From: Thermus altitudinis
Lineage (GTDB): Bacteria > Deinococcota > Deinococci > Deinococcales > Thermaceae
NCBI RefSeq assembly: GCF_022760835.1
Contig: NZ_JAKTNQ010000002.1
Coordinates: 1 to 64,000 of the forward strand
Direction of reading: 5' to 3'
Length of the DNA stretch: 64,000 bases
This document shows positions 17,408-25,240 of the stretch, piece after piece. Both the position numbers and the translations under genes were made by a program. Every line of letters begins with the position of its first letter. The first letter of the stretch is position 1. The notes beneath the pieces were generated by a model that was given only the letters and a program-made list of their open reading frames with translations, was not told where the DNA came from and ran no database searches.

Positions 17408-18358
17408 GTGAGGCGGCGCATGGTCCTTGGGCTTTTCCTTCTCCTACTCCTTATGGCCCTTGTGGTCAACGCCCCCTGGCTTCTCCAGCAGGGATATGCC
17501 TGGTACTACCGGGGCCGGGTTAGCGCCCTTCCCCCATGGGAAGGGCCCCTCCGCTTGCGGCTTCTCGTCCTGGCTCCCCACCCCGATGACGAAACCCTGG
17601 CAGCAGGCGGCCTGATCCAAAAGGTGCAGGCAGCCGGGGGAGAGGTGTTCATCGCCTGGATGACCCTGGGAGATGGATTCCAGTGGGATGCCGCCCTTCT
17701 CGACCGCACCCTTAGGCCCAGGCCTGTAGACCTTAGGAACCTGGCAGAAAGGCGCCTGGAAGAGGCCAAAGCCGCAGCCCACACCTTAGGGGTCCCGGAG
17801 GATCATCTCTTTTTCCTAGGCTACCCTGACCGAGGCCTTCTTCGCCTTTTCCTGGAAAACTTTTCCACCCCTTACCGTTCGCCCGCCACCCACCTGGACC
17901 AGGTGGCCTATCCCGGCACCTTCTCACCCGGGGCCCCCTATACGGGGAAAGCCTGGGAAACCGATTTGCGGCGCATCCTGGACCAGGTGGCACCGGATCT
18001 GGTAATAGCGCCCGCCCCCGAGGATGCCCATGCGGACCACCGCGCCACGGGCTACATGACCTTGAGGCTCCTAGGGGAGCGGGGCTGGCTTTCCCGGCTC
18101 CGGTTCTACATCGTTCACGGGGGTTTGGAGTGGCCCTTGCCCAAGGGCCTCCACCCCGGGCTCTACCTAGAGCCCCCTCCCAGGGGCCGGCATCTCCCCT
18201 GGCAACGCCTGGACCTTACACAAGCGGAGGAGGCAACGAAACTCCAGGCCTTGAGGGCCCATCGCAGTCAGATGGAGATCCTTGGGCGTTTCATGGAGGC
18301 CTTTGTGCGGAAGAACGAACTTTTCACCCCTGCCTCCAACCCGCCCCTTGTCCCTTAG
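17408..18358 (+). CDS. PIG-L family deacetylase (LmbE-like) with N-terminal membrane anchor
   Basis: Zinc-dependent N-acetylglucosaminyl-type deacetylase of 316 residues. The zinc and catalytic motif PHPDDE (H58, D60, D61) and the distal HADHRATG motif, which carries the third zinc ligand, are both intact. Residues 5-22 form one hydrophobic helix, so the enzyme is probably anchored with its catalytic domain outside the membrane. The start is GTG 17408; an ATG at 17420 is an alternative. Substrates in this family range from GlcNAc-lipids to mycothiol or bacillithiol precursors; none can be chosen from context. Its 3' end overlaps the DUF421 gene tail to tail. Confidence 0.85.
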   Translation: MRRRMVLGLFLLLLLMALVVNAPWLLQQGYAWYYRGRVSALPPWEGPLRLRLLVLAPHPDDETLAAGGLIQKVQAAGGEVFIAWMTLGDGFQWDAALLDRTLRPRPVDLRNLAERRLEEAKAAAHTLGVPEDHLFFLGYPDRGLLRLFLENFSTPYRSPATHLDQVAYPGTFSPGAPYTGKAWETDLRRILDQVAPDLVIAPAPEDAHADHRATGYMTLRLLGERGWLSRLRFYIVHGGLEWPLPKGLHPGLYLEPPPRGRHLPWQRLDLTQAEEATKLQALRAHRSQMEILGRFMEAFVRKNELFTPASNPPLVP

Positions 18359-18873
18359 CGGTTACGGCTGGAGCGGATCTTTCGCAGGCGCTTCGGCAAA
18401 ACGTGGTCCTTGGGCACCACGCTGATGGTACCGTCTACCTCGAGGACGGCGCTTAGCACATCCTCGAGGCGCCCCACTCCGTGCTCGCGAAGGGCGGCCA
18501 TGAGCTCCTGGAGGTCCACCCCTTCCCGCACCAGGTTCTCGGGAAGGGGCTTCCCATCGTGGAGCAAAAGGGTTGGATGCCCAAGAAAACTGCGCCGCAA
18601 GGTACTTTGGGAAAGAAGGCGGTCCAAAACCAGCAACAGTCCAGCCCCCAGCAACCCACCCACGAGGCTGTTGTCTGGACCGATCATGGCGTTCTGCACC
18701 GCATTGGAAAGAAGCAAGAGGGTAAGCAGATCCAACGGGGTCATCTGGCCTAAAATCCGCTTCCCGCTTAGCCGAAGGTACACGAGGACCACCAAGTACA
18801 CCACGGCCACCCGCAGGAGGGTGAAGAGGACCGTAAAGGGGTCCCCCAAGGCTTCCCGGATAGGCTCGGCCAT
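18355..18873 (-). CDS. DUF421 (YetF-like) membrane protein
   Basis: A 172-residue protein with three hydrophobic helices (about 15-35, 48-65, 68-85) followed by a small cytosolic domain, the YetF/DUF421 architecture. The landmark RLSGKRILGQMTPLDLLTLLLLSNAVQNAM (from about 34) is the family core, and LLHDGKPLPENLVREGVDLQELMAALREHG belongs to the soluble domain. In Bacillus, relatives affect spore coat or germination; the role in Thermus is unknown. It converges with the PIG-L gene with a four-base overlap. Confidence 0.82.
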   Translation of the reverse strand: MAEPIREALGDPFTVLFTLLRVAVVYLVVLVYLRLSGKRILGQMTPLDLLTLLLLSNAVQNAMIGPDNSLVGGLLGAGLLLVLDRLLSQSTLRRSFLGHPTLLLHDGKPLPENLVREGVDLQELMAALREHGVGRLEDVLSAVLEVDGTISVVPKDHVLPKRLRKIRSSRNR

Positions 18874-19257
18874 ACCCCTATGATGAAGCCCTTGGCCACG
18901 GTGGAGCTTTCAACCCTGGGGTCCGCTGGCCTTTGCAGGAGCATCCTGCCTTTCCCGGCCCATAGCCGAGGGCCAGCGAGCACCCGACGATAAGGCCACC
19001 CCCAGCACCGGGACCAGGGGGCTTTCCGAGGGCATGTTCCTGTAACGGTACCGAACCCAGGCCATGGCGGGAAGTTTCAGCAAGGCCAGAAGGCAAAGTG
19101 CAAAACGTGCCCCCTCGGATACCGCAGCCACCCACAGGGGGCTAAAGCCGAAGGTACAACCCAGGGCGATCCAAAACCCAGAACACCAGCCACCAAAAAA
19201 GGACGTAGCTGAGAGTATAGAGGTAACCCCCGACAGGACCCCCGTAGGCCAGGAGGG
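18874..19257. other. Decayed region upstream of the mutS fragment
   Basis: About 380 bases with lower GC than the flanks and no intact gene. One minus-strand frame (18910-19263) contains hydrophobic stretches (FFGGWCSGFWIALGCTFGF and ARFALCLLALLKLPAMAWV) that look like membrane helices of a lost protein, but its start lies within the mutS fragment and it lacks an obvious ribosome site. I read this as debris from a rearrangement that removed the front of mutS. Confidence 0.45.
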
Positions 19258-19776
19258 TTGCAAAGCGGTCCGAACCAGAGGGGCAAGACCACCTTCCTAA
19301 GGAGCCTGGGCCTGGCCCAGCTCATGATGCAGGCGGGGCTTTTCGTAGGGGCAGAGGCTTTTGAAAGCGGGGTGGTGGACGGCCTTTTCACCCACTTCAA
19401 ACGGGAGGAGGACCGGGCTCTGGAGGCAGGTAAGTTTGAGGAGGAGCTAAGGCGGCTGAGCGGGTTGGTGGACCACCTCTCCACACGCCCCCTTTTCCTT
19501 TTCAACGAGAGTTTTGCTGCCACCAGCGAACCAGAGGGATCGGAGCTGGGAACAGGGGTGGTGCGGGCTTTTGTGGAACAAGGGGTGCGGGTGGTGTTCG
19601 TCACGCACTTTTACTCCCTGGCTGCGGCCTTCCTGGGAGATCCCCAGGCCCTTTTCCTGCGCGCCGAGCGACTTGCCGATGGCCGGCGCACCTACCGCTT
19701 GAAGCCGGCCCCTCCTGAGCCCACCGCCTACGGCCGGGATCTTTTACGCCAGGTCTTTGGCGAGAAGGCCCCTTAG
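19258..19776 (+). pseudogene. C-terminal ATPase fragment of a MutS-family protein
   Basis: A 172-residue frame opening (TTG) exactly at the Walker A loop GPNQRGKTTF and continuing with LRSLGLAQLMMQAG, LFNESFAATSEPEGSELG and VVFVTHFYSLA, the conserved order of the MutS ATPase domain. All upstream domains (mismatch binding, core, lever) are missing, and the sequence before the P-loop is unrelated debris. The invariant Gly after GPNQ is Arg, though Gx4GKT is kept. It is most likely a pseudogene left by a deletion or recombination ending at the P-loop codons. It resembles MutS-related (non-MutS1) proteins. Confidence 0.8.
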
Positions 19777-19823
19777 GTTACCGGGAAGCCCTTCGCGTCC
19801 GGCCCAAGCGGCCAGGGCCTTTG

Positions 19824-20315
19824 TCAGCTGCTGCCAGAGCTTCCCCAGGATACTCGGCCCTTCCTACCTCCTCGCTCCAGAGCCGTTCCCGGGCTACCCG
19901 TAAGACGCATGCGGAGAAAGCGTTCGGGGTTGAAGACCTGGCGTTCACCCAAAGCGGTCTGGGCCACTTTTTCGGCTCCCATCAGTGCTTGAACCGTTAC
20001 TCCCAAGCGCCATCCCGCCTCCCTCAGCTCCAAGAAGGCCTGCAGTAAAGGCACTTCCCTGGGGGGCTCCCCGGGGGCCAGGCGGCTTAAGAGGGCCAAG
20101 GCTCCTGCCAGTTCCGCCCGCCAGCCGGAGAGGTGGAACGCCAGCACCGAGCGGTCGCCCTGGCACTTGAAGAGCTCGTAGCGGAGGAGGGCGTTTTCCT
20201 TTAGAGCAGGCCTAGCTTCTTGGGTAAGACGCTGGCTTTGCAACCGGAGAAAGGCGATTTCTTCCTGGGCTTTATCCAGGTTTTGCCTAAGCTCCTTTGG
20301 CAACCGACTTTCCAT
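19824..20315 (-). CDS. Hypothetical coiled-coil protein, frameshifted near its 3' end
   Basis: The 163-residue frame starts with a charged helical segment (KELRQNLDKAQEEIAFLRLQ) likely to form a coiled coil. It lies 12 bases after the GH13 amylase on the same strand. From about residue 137 the frame turns into Gly/Ser/Arg-rich noise, while the other two frames contain better protein: RVARERLWSEEVGRAEYP in one and then ILGKLWQQLTKALAAWAGRE in the third, which runs on to about 19744 inside the mutS fragment. Two small indels would restore one longer protein. I do not recognise the family. Confidence 0.45.
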   Translation of the reverse strand: MESRLPKELRQNLDKAQEEIAFLRLQSQRLTQEARPALKENALLRYELFKCQGDRSVLAFHLSGWRAELAGALALLSRLAPGEPPREVPLLQAFLELREAGWRLGVTVQALMGAEKVAQTALGERQVFNPERFLRMRLTGSPGTALERGGRKGRVSWGSSGSS

Positions 20316-20327
20316 AAGCCAGGCCCG

Positions 20328-22466
20328 TTACCGGCCCAGGTGGACCAGGTAGCGGAAGCCCAGCGGGGGTACGGTGACCTCTTGGCGATAGGTCCGCCCC
20401 TCCAGGGGATCCCGCCAGCCACCCGGGGGCAAGGGCAGGAGGGTAGCCTCGAGGCCGCTGTTAAAGGCGGCAAGCACCTCCCCCTCTCCCGGCTCCCCCC
20501 GGAGAAAGGCCAGCAGGTGGCCCTCCCCCAAGTAGGTTCGGAACACGGCGCTTCTCAAGGCCGCAAGCCCACGGCGCAACCCCGCAAGCTCCTGGTAAAA
20601 GGCCAGGGTTTCCCCGTGGCACCTCTCCCACTGGAAGGGGTAGCGGTTGAGCTCGTGGGGGGGCTCGGCTGGCCTTTCCCCGGCAAAACCGCACTCGTCC
20701 CCTTGGAAGGTTACGGGAATCCCGGGAAGGGCATAGAGCATGGCCGCTGCTAGCCGCCCCCGGGCCCTGGCTTCCGGACTGGGGACATCCCTCAGGCCCC
20801 TACCCCCGAGCTCGGTGAGGAGGCGAGCGGTGTCGTGGGAAGTGATGAGGTTAAAGCCCATGCCCGCCACCGCCTCAGGGTAAAGGGCATAAACCCGGGC
20901 CAGGTCCGCCAGAGCCCGGCGGCCGTTGTACAGGGCCAGGTTTCCCCCCTTAGCATAACGCAGGAGAATATCCCTCCCGATGGCGTAGTTCATAAGGGAG
21001 TCAAACTCGTCCCCCTTTAGCCAGCTTGGGTCCCTCTGCCATACCTCCGCCACCAGGTAGGCATCGGGCTTGATGGCCTTCAGTTCGGCCCGCATCTCCT
21101 TAAAAAAGGCGTGGGGGTTTAGCACATCCCCGGGCACATCCACCCGCACGCCGTCAAACCCAAAGCGGATCCAGTACTTGGCCACCTCCATTAGGTAGCC
21201 CTTGACCCCTGGGTTGGCGGTGTTCAGCTTGGGCAGGCTTCCCAACCCCCACCACCCCTCGTAAGCCGATCCATCGCCCGGCAGGAAGGGCCACCGCTTG
21301 ACAAAGTACCAGTTCCAGTACCGGGAGCGTGGACCCCGCTTCACCACGTCTTGGAAAGCCCAAAAGCCCAAACCGGTGTGGTTGGGCACGAAGTCAAAGA
21401 TCACCCGCATGCCACGGCGGTGGGCCTCGTTCAAAACCCTTCGCAAAAGGGCGTTGTCGCCAAACTTGGGCGAGACCTTCAGGTAGTCGTGGGTGTCGTA
21501 ACCGTGGACCGAACCGGAGTCAAAAAGGGGATTGAAGTAGATCAGGGTCACTCCCAAAGCCTCAAGGTGGGAAAGCTTGGCCGGCACCCCGGCAAGATCC
21601 CCACCGAAGTACTGGTGGCAGCAGTGCAAGGGCGAGGGGGGGTCGGTCCAGCGGGAAAGATGGGGTTTGGGCCCAGAAGAGCGCTGCCATACCTGGTTGA
21701 AGCGGTACTCATCGGTTTCCAGGGCCAGGGCGTCGTTGCCGGGATCCCCATTGTAGAAGCGCTCCGGGAAAATCTGGTAACCCACCCCCTCGCCCACCCA
21801 AGCCACCTCGGCGAACGGGCTTCCCGGAGGGTCAAAGGGGCCGAACACCTCTTCCTTCCCGTCCTGGGTCCGCACCCGGATGCGGTAGGCCCCCAGGCCC
21901 TTGGCCAGGCTTCCACGCCAAACCTCGCTTCCCGGGAAACCCAGTTGAAGGTGCATGGGGAACCTCTCCCCTCCCACCTCCACCCAAGCAGCGGCCACCG
22001 CTCCCTCCCCTGCCCGAAAACGCAGGGAAAGCTTGCCATCGGCAAAGGACACATACTGGGCGTCCGCTGGATCGTGGACGAAGTCCAGGGCTACAGGCCC
22101 CGCTGGAGGGGTGGAAGCCACCGGGGCTTGGACCACGATCAAGGCATTCTGACCCCCGAAGCCATCGTCCACACAGCCTGCCGCCTGTAGGTCCACCATG
22201 GGCGTACCAAAGGTGGGGTCGTGGCACATATCCTTAGGCCACTGGCCATTGATGAAGAACTTGTACTGGTGCTCCCCGGGGTCCAGGTCCACGGTTACCG
22301 CCCAGGACCCGTTCTCCTTCGGCATGGGGGTTTCCCCCCAGCCGTTGAAGGAACCCCGCAGGCTTACCGACCGCACCTCCAGCCAGGAGGGAGGGGTGTA
22401 GCGGAAGGTAACCGGTACCGCCAGGGCCAGACTAAGCCAGAGCCACACCGCCAGGATTCTTCCCAT
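20328..22466 (-). CDS. Secreted GH13 alpha-amylase/pullulanase-type glycosidase with N-terminal CBM48-like domain
   Basis: The start at MGRILAVWLWLSLALA (22466), preceded by AGGAGG, gives 712 residues with a clear signal peptide (1-16). Residues 17-110 look like a CBM48/AMPK-beta starch-binding domain (SVSLRGSFNGWGE, PGEHQYKFFINGQW). The barrel follows, with the four GH13 motifs: DFVPNHTG (about 357), GVRVDVPGD with the nucleophile Asp (about 442), VAEVW with the acid/base Glu (about 472) and ITSHDTAR (about 544). It should hydrolyse starch or maltodextrin outside the membrane. A LacI-type palindrome overlaps its start point. The open frame upstream of the signal peptide is not used. Confidence 0.9.
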   Translation of the reverse strand: MGRILAVWLWLSLALAVPVTFRYTPPSWLEVRSVSLRGSFNGWGETPMPKENGSWAVTVDLDPGEHQYKFFINGQWPKDMCHDPTFGTPMVDLQAAGCVDDGFGGQNALIVVQAPVASTPPAGPVALDFVHDPADAQYVSFADGKLSLRFRAGEGAVAAAWVEVGGERFPMHLQLGFPGSEVWRGSLAKGLGAYRIRVRTQDGKEEVFGPFDPPGSPFAEVAWVGEGVGYQIFPERFYNGDPGNDALALETDEYRFNQVWQRSSGPKPHLSRWTDPPSPLHCCHQYFGGDLAGVPAKLSHLEALGVTLIYFNPLFDSGSVHGYDTHDYLKVSPKFGDNALLRRVLNEAHRRGMRVIFDFVPNHTGLGFWAFQDVVKRGPRSRYWNWYFVKRWPFLPGDGSAYEGWWGLGSLPKLNTANPGVKGYLMEVAKYWIRFGFDGVRVDVPGDVLNPHAFFKEMRAELKAIKPDAYLVAEVWQRDPSWLKGDEFDSLMNYAIGRDILLRYAKGGNLALYNGRRALADLARVYALYPEAVAGMGFNLITSHDTARLLTELGGRGLRDVPSPEARARGRLAAAMLYALPGIPVTFQGDECGFAGERPAEPPHELNRYPFQWERCHGETLAFYQELAGLRRGLAALRSAVFRTYLGEGHLLAFLRGEPGEGEVLAAFNSGLEATLLPLPPGGWRDPLEGRTYRQEVTVPPLGFRYLVHLGR

Positions 22467-22491
22467 GCCGCCTCCTTTTCCCACCCGCATA

Positions 22492-22508
22492 GAAGCGCTT
22501 CCATCATA
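22492..22508 (-). promoter_or_regulatory. Promoter and LacI-type operator of the amylase gene
   Basis: On the minus strand TATGAT (22508-22503) is immediately followed by the perfect palindrome GAAGCGCTTC (22492-22501), so the palindrome covers the expected transcription start, 26 bases before the amylase ATG. LacI/GalR-family repressors, including maltose regulators, bind palindromes with this central CG form. A TTACCC 16 bases upstream is a poor -35. On the plus strand TAGCAT (22545-22550) lies 6 bases before the C26 hydrolase ATG and could give a leaderless message. Confidence 0.5.
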
Positions 22509-22556
22509 CGGCCCCCATACCCGTGGGTAACCCTCCGCCCGGAGTAGCATGGGGCC

Positions 22557-23243
22557 ATGCGCCTCATCGGCATCGCCACCCAGCACCGCATGCCCGAGGG
22601 CCCCATGGGCAAACGCTTTTGGGGCCTTCTGGAACCCTACCTGGAGGCCTTGGCCTCGCAGGGGTTGGCCTACGTGCTCCTCCCACCCCAGGACCCGGAG
22701 GCCTTGGAAAGAATCCTGCCCCACCTGGATGGGCTTCTTCTTCCCGGAGGGGGGGATGTGGACCCGGATCGCTACGGGGAAGAACCCCAGCCAAGGCTTG
22801 GCGAGATCCTTCCCGAGCGGGATGAGCACGAGATCTACCTGGCCCGGTACGCCGCGGAAAAGGGCCTTCCTACCTTGGGCATCTGCCGGGGCATCCAGGT
22901 GATGAATGTGGCCTTAGGGGGAAGCCTTTACCAGGACCTCGAGGCCCAGGGTTTTACGGAGGTCCAGCACTACCAAAAGAGCCCGCCCCCCGCCTTAGCC
23001 CACCGGGTAAGCCTGGTGGCCGAGGATCCCCTTTCCCGCATCTTTCCCCCAAGCTTTCGGGTGAACTCCTACCACCACCAGGGGATCAAGGGCCTGGGCG
23101 CGGGCCTAAAGCCACTGGCGGTGGCCCCTGACGGCCTGGTGGAGGCCCTAGCCCTGGAAGGGCACCCCCTTTTCCTGGGCGTGCAGTGGCACCCAGAACT
23201 CCTCCGGGGGCACTGGCCCCTCTTTGGCCTCCTAAAAGTTTAA
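22557..23243 (+). CDS. Gamma-glutamyl-gamma-aminobutyrate hydrolase family protein (peptidase C26)
   Basis: Class I glutamine amidotransferase-fold hydrolase of 228 residues. The nucleophile Cys lies in LGICRGIQVMN (C110), and the catalytic His-Glu pair in VQWHPE (H212, E214). The LLLPGGGDVDPDRYGEE loop (61-76) is typical of PuuD/C26 enzymes, which cut gamma-glutamyl bonds such as gamma-glutamyl-GABA in polyamine breakdown. No other puu genes are near. It diverges from the amylase and converges on lysA with a 4-base gap. Confidence 0.85.
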   Translation: MRLIGIATQHRMPEGPMGKRFWGLLEPYLEALASQGLAYVLLPPQDPEALERILPHLDGLLLPGGGDVDPDRYGEEPQPRLGEILPERDEHEIYLARYAAEKGLPTLGICRGIQVMNVALGGSLYQDLEAQGFTEVQHYQKSPPPALAHRVSLVAEDPLSRIFPPSFRVNSYHHQGIKGLGAGLKPLAVAPDGLVEALALEGHPLFLGVQWHPELLRGHWPLFGLLKV

Positions 23244-23247
23244 CCTT

Positions 23248-24411
23248 CTAAACCTCCTCCCCCTCCCAAAGCCCCTCCCAAGGCTCCCTGGCCCGGAGCA
23301 CCTCCCACCCCTCCCCCGTCCAGAGGAGCTCCAGGGGCCGCGGGGTGTCCAGGTACGTAAGGGCCATGCTACTCCCGTAGGCCCCGGCTTCCAGGATGGC
23401 CAGGGCCTCCCCCTCTCGGGGCACGGGAAGCCGCACCCCCCGGGCCAGGATATCCCCCGCCTCGCATGCCGGTCCCGCCAGGTCAAAAAGGGCCTCCTCC
23501 CGCCCCTCCGCCGGGTAAAGGGGAAGCACCGGATGGCGGGCCCCATATAGGGCAGGCCGCAGAAGGGTCGTCATGCCGGCGTCCAGGAGGATATACCGCC
23601 TTCGGGTTTCCTTAAGGCCCACCACCCTTGACACCAGGACCCCGGCCTCGGCCACCAGGTACCTTCCCGGCTCCAGCCACACCTGGGCCCCGTAAAGCCG
23701 GGCCACGCGCTCCATGGGCTCCCGGAGGGCCGCAAGGGGCAGGTCCAGGCCGAACCCCCCTCCCAGGTCCAAGACCTCCACCGGCCCCACGTGGGGATGG
23801 AGGGCCTCGAGGACCCCGTAGCCCCCTAGGAAATCCTCCACCTGGGCCAAGGCCGAGCCCAGATGCAGGTGAAGGCCCAAAAAGGCCAACCCCCCTTCGC
23901 GGATCGCCCTCACCAACCCTGGCACCGCCTCCGGCAACACCCCAAACTGGCTTTCCCCTCTCCCCGTGGCCAGGTGGCCATGGGTTTTCACCGGGAGATC
24001 CGGGTTCACCCGCAGCAGAACCCTGGCCCCGGGAAGGTACCGGGCCACCCGCTCCAGGTCCCCTTCGGAATCCAGCACCACAAGGGGTGCCCGCCCCTTA
24101 AGGCTGGAAAGCGCCTCTGAGGTCTTTACAGGACCGTTCCACACCACCTGGTCCGGGCCAAAGCCCGCCCGGTAGGCCCTGAGCACCTCCCCCAGGGAAA
24201 CCGCCTCGGCCCCGAGGCCAAGGGCGCGGAGCCGCTCCAGCAGCCTCAGGCGGGGGTTGGCCTTCAAAGCGTAAAAGAGGCGGGCGAAAGGAAAGGCCTC
24301 CCTGAGGCGCATCAGCCGGGCCTGGATCCGCCCCCAGTCGTAGGCGTAAAAGGGCGTGGCGTACCGGTCCAGGGCTTCCCGCAAGGCCTTTTCAAAGGGG
24401 GGCTCCAGCAT
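23248..24411 (-). CDS. lysA: Diaminopimelate decarboxylase homologue (LysA family)
   Basis: Fold III PLP decarboxylase of 387 residues. The PLP lysine is in FYALKANPR (K50), with HLHLGS, DLGGGFG, the phosphate/substrate motif LEPGRYLVAEAG, the CEAGD motif that normally reads substrate in DAP decarboxylases, and GAYGSSMALTY near the end. By motifs it is a standard LysA. Thermus, however, makes lysine by the alpha-aminoadipate route and uses ornithine in its wall, so the true substrate may differ (ornithine, arginine or salvaged DAP). It lies 1 base after the last permease gene of the sugar operon and may be co-transcribed with it. Confidence 0.85.
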   Translation of the reverse strand: MLEPPFEKALREALDRYATPFYAYDWGRIQARLMRLREAFPFARLFYALKANPRLRLLERLRALGLGAEAVSLGEVLRAYRAGFGPDQVVWNGPVKTSEALSSLKGRAPLVVLDSEGDLERVARYLPGARVLLRVNPDLPVKTHGHLATGRGESQFGVLPEAVPGLVRAIREGGLAFLGLHLHLGSALAQVEDFLGGYGVLEALHPHVGPVEVLDLGGGFGLDLPLAALREPMERVARLYGAQVWLEPGRYLVAEAGVLVSRVVGLKETRRRYILLDAGMTTLLRPALYGARHPVLPLYPAEGREEALFDLAGPACEAGDILARGVRLPVPREGEALAILEAGAYGSSMALTYLDTPRPLELLWTGEGWEVLRAREPWEGLWEGEEV

Positions 24412-24412
24412 C

Positions 24413-25240
24413 CTACCCCTTTAGGCTTCCCAAGGTCAGGCCCTGGATGAAGTAGCGCTGGGCCAGGAGGAAGACCAGGATAGGGGGGATGGTGCCCAGG
24501 GTAAGCCCGGCCATGAGCACCGTCCACTCCGTGGAAAACTGCCCCTGAAAGACGGCCAATCCCACGGTTAAGGGGCGCATCTCCAGGGAGTTCGTTACGA
24601 TAAGGGGCCAAAGGAAACTGTTCCAACCCGCCAGAAAGGTGAAGGTACCCAGGGTGGCCAGGGCCGGGGCTGCCAGGGGCAGGGCCACTTTCCAATAGAC
24701 CTGCCAAGGGGTGGCACCATCCACGATGGCCGCCTCCTCCAGCTCCCGGGGAAGCTGGAGGAAGTGCTGCCGCATGAGGAATATGGCAAAGGCATCAAAG
24801 AGGCCCGGCAGGATCAGGGCGTAATAGGTGTCCACCCAGCCCAGGTTCCGCATGAGGATAAAGAGGGGGATGATGAGCACGTGCACGGGGATCATGAGGG
24901 TGGCCAGGAAGAGGAGGAACAAGGCCCCTTGCCCCCTAAAGCGGAAGCGGGCGAAGGCGTAGCCCGCCATGGCCCCGCTGGTCAGGTTGAGGAAGGTGAG
25001 GCCCAGGGCCACCGCCAGGGAGTTCAGGTACCAGCGGCCAAAGGGCACGCTGGTGAGGACCCGATGGTAGTTCTCCCAGTGCAGCTCCTTGGGCCACACC
25101 TCCACGGGAAGGTCAAACACCGCCCCCGGGGCCTTGAGACTGGTGGAGATCATCCAGAAGAAGGGTACCAGCATGGTAAGCCCCCCGGCCAGGAGGGCCA
25201 GGTAGACGAAGAGGTCCCAAAGCTTCCCCAAAAGCCTCAC
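24413..25240 (-). CDS. Carbohydrate ABC transporter permease (MalG-like)
   Basis: A 275-residue inner-membrane permease with six helices; the start is a GTG overlapping the previous permease stop as GTGA. The EAA loop is LPRELEEAAIVDGATPWQVYWKVALPLAAPAL, the standard MalG form, and the chain ends with the family FIQGLTLGSLKG segment. Together with the permease and binding protein upstream it forms an importer. No MalK-type ATPase gene is present in the locus, so it presumably borrows a shared ATPase encoded elsewhere. Confidence 0.9.
   Translation of the reverse strand: MRLLGKLWDLFVYLALLAGGLTMLVPFFWMISTSLKAPGAVFDLPVEVWPKELHWENYHRVLTSVPFGRWYLNSLAVALGLTFLNLTSGAMAGYAFARFRFRGQGALFLLFLATLMIPVHVLIIPLFILMRNLGWVDTYYALILPGLFDAFAIFLMRQHFLQLPRELEEAAIVDGATPWQVYWKVALPLAAPALATLGTFTFLAGWNSFLWPLIVTNSLEMRPLTVGLAVFQGQFSTEWTVLMAGLTLGTIPPILVFLLAQRYFIQGLTLGSLKG

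Noticed and set aside
18910-19263. 117-residue membrane-like frame on the minus strand
   Set aside because: It starts inside the mutS fragment, lacks a ribosome site and matches nothing I know; treated as debris.
22467-22829. Upstream extension of the GH13 enzyme
   Set aside because: It overlaps the C26 hydrolase gene on the other strand and precedes a clean signal peptide with AGGAGG.
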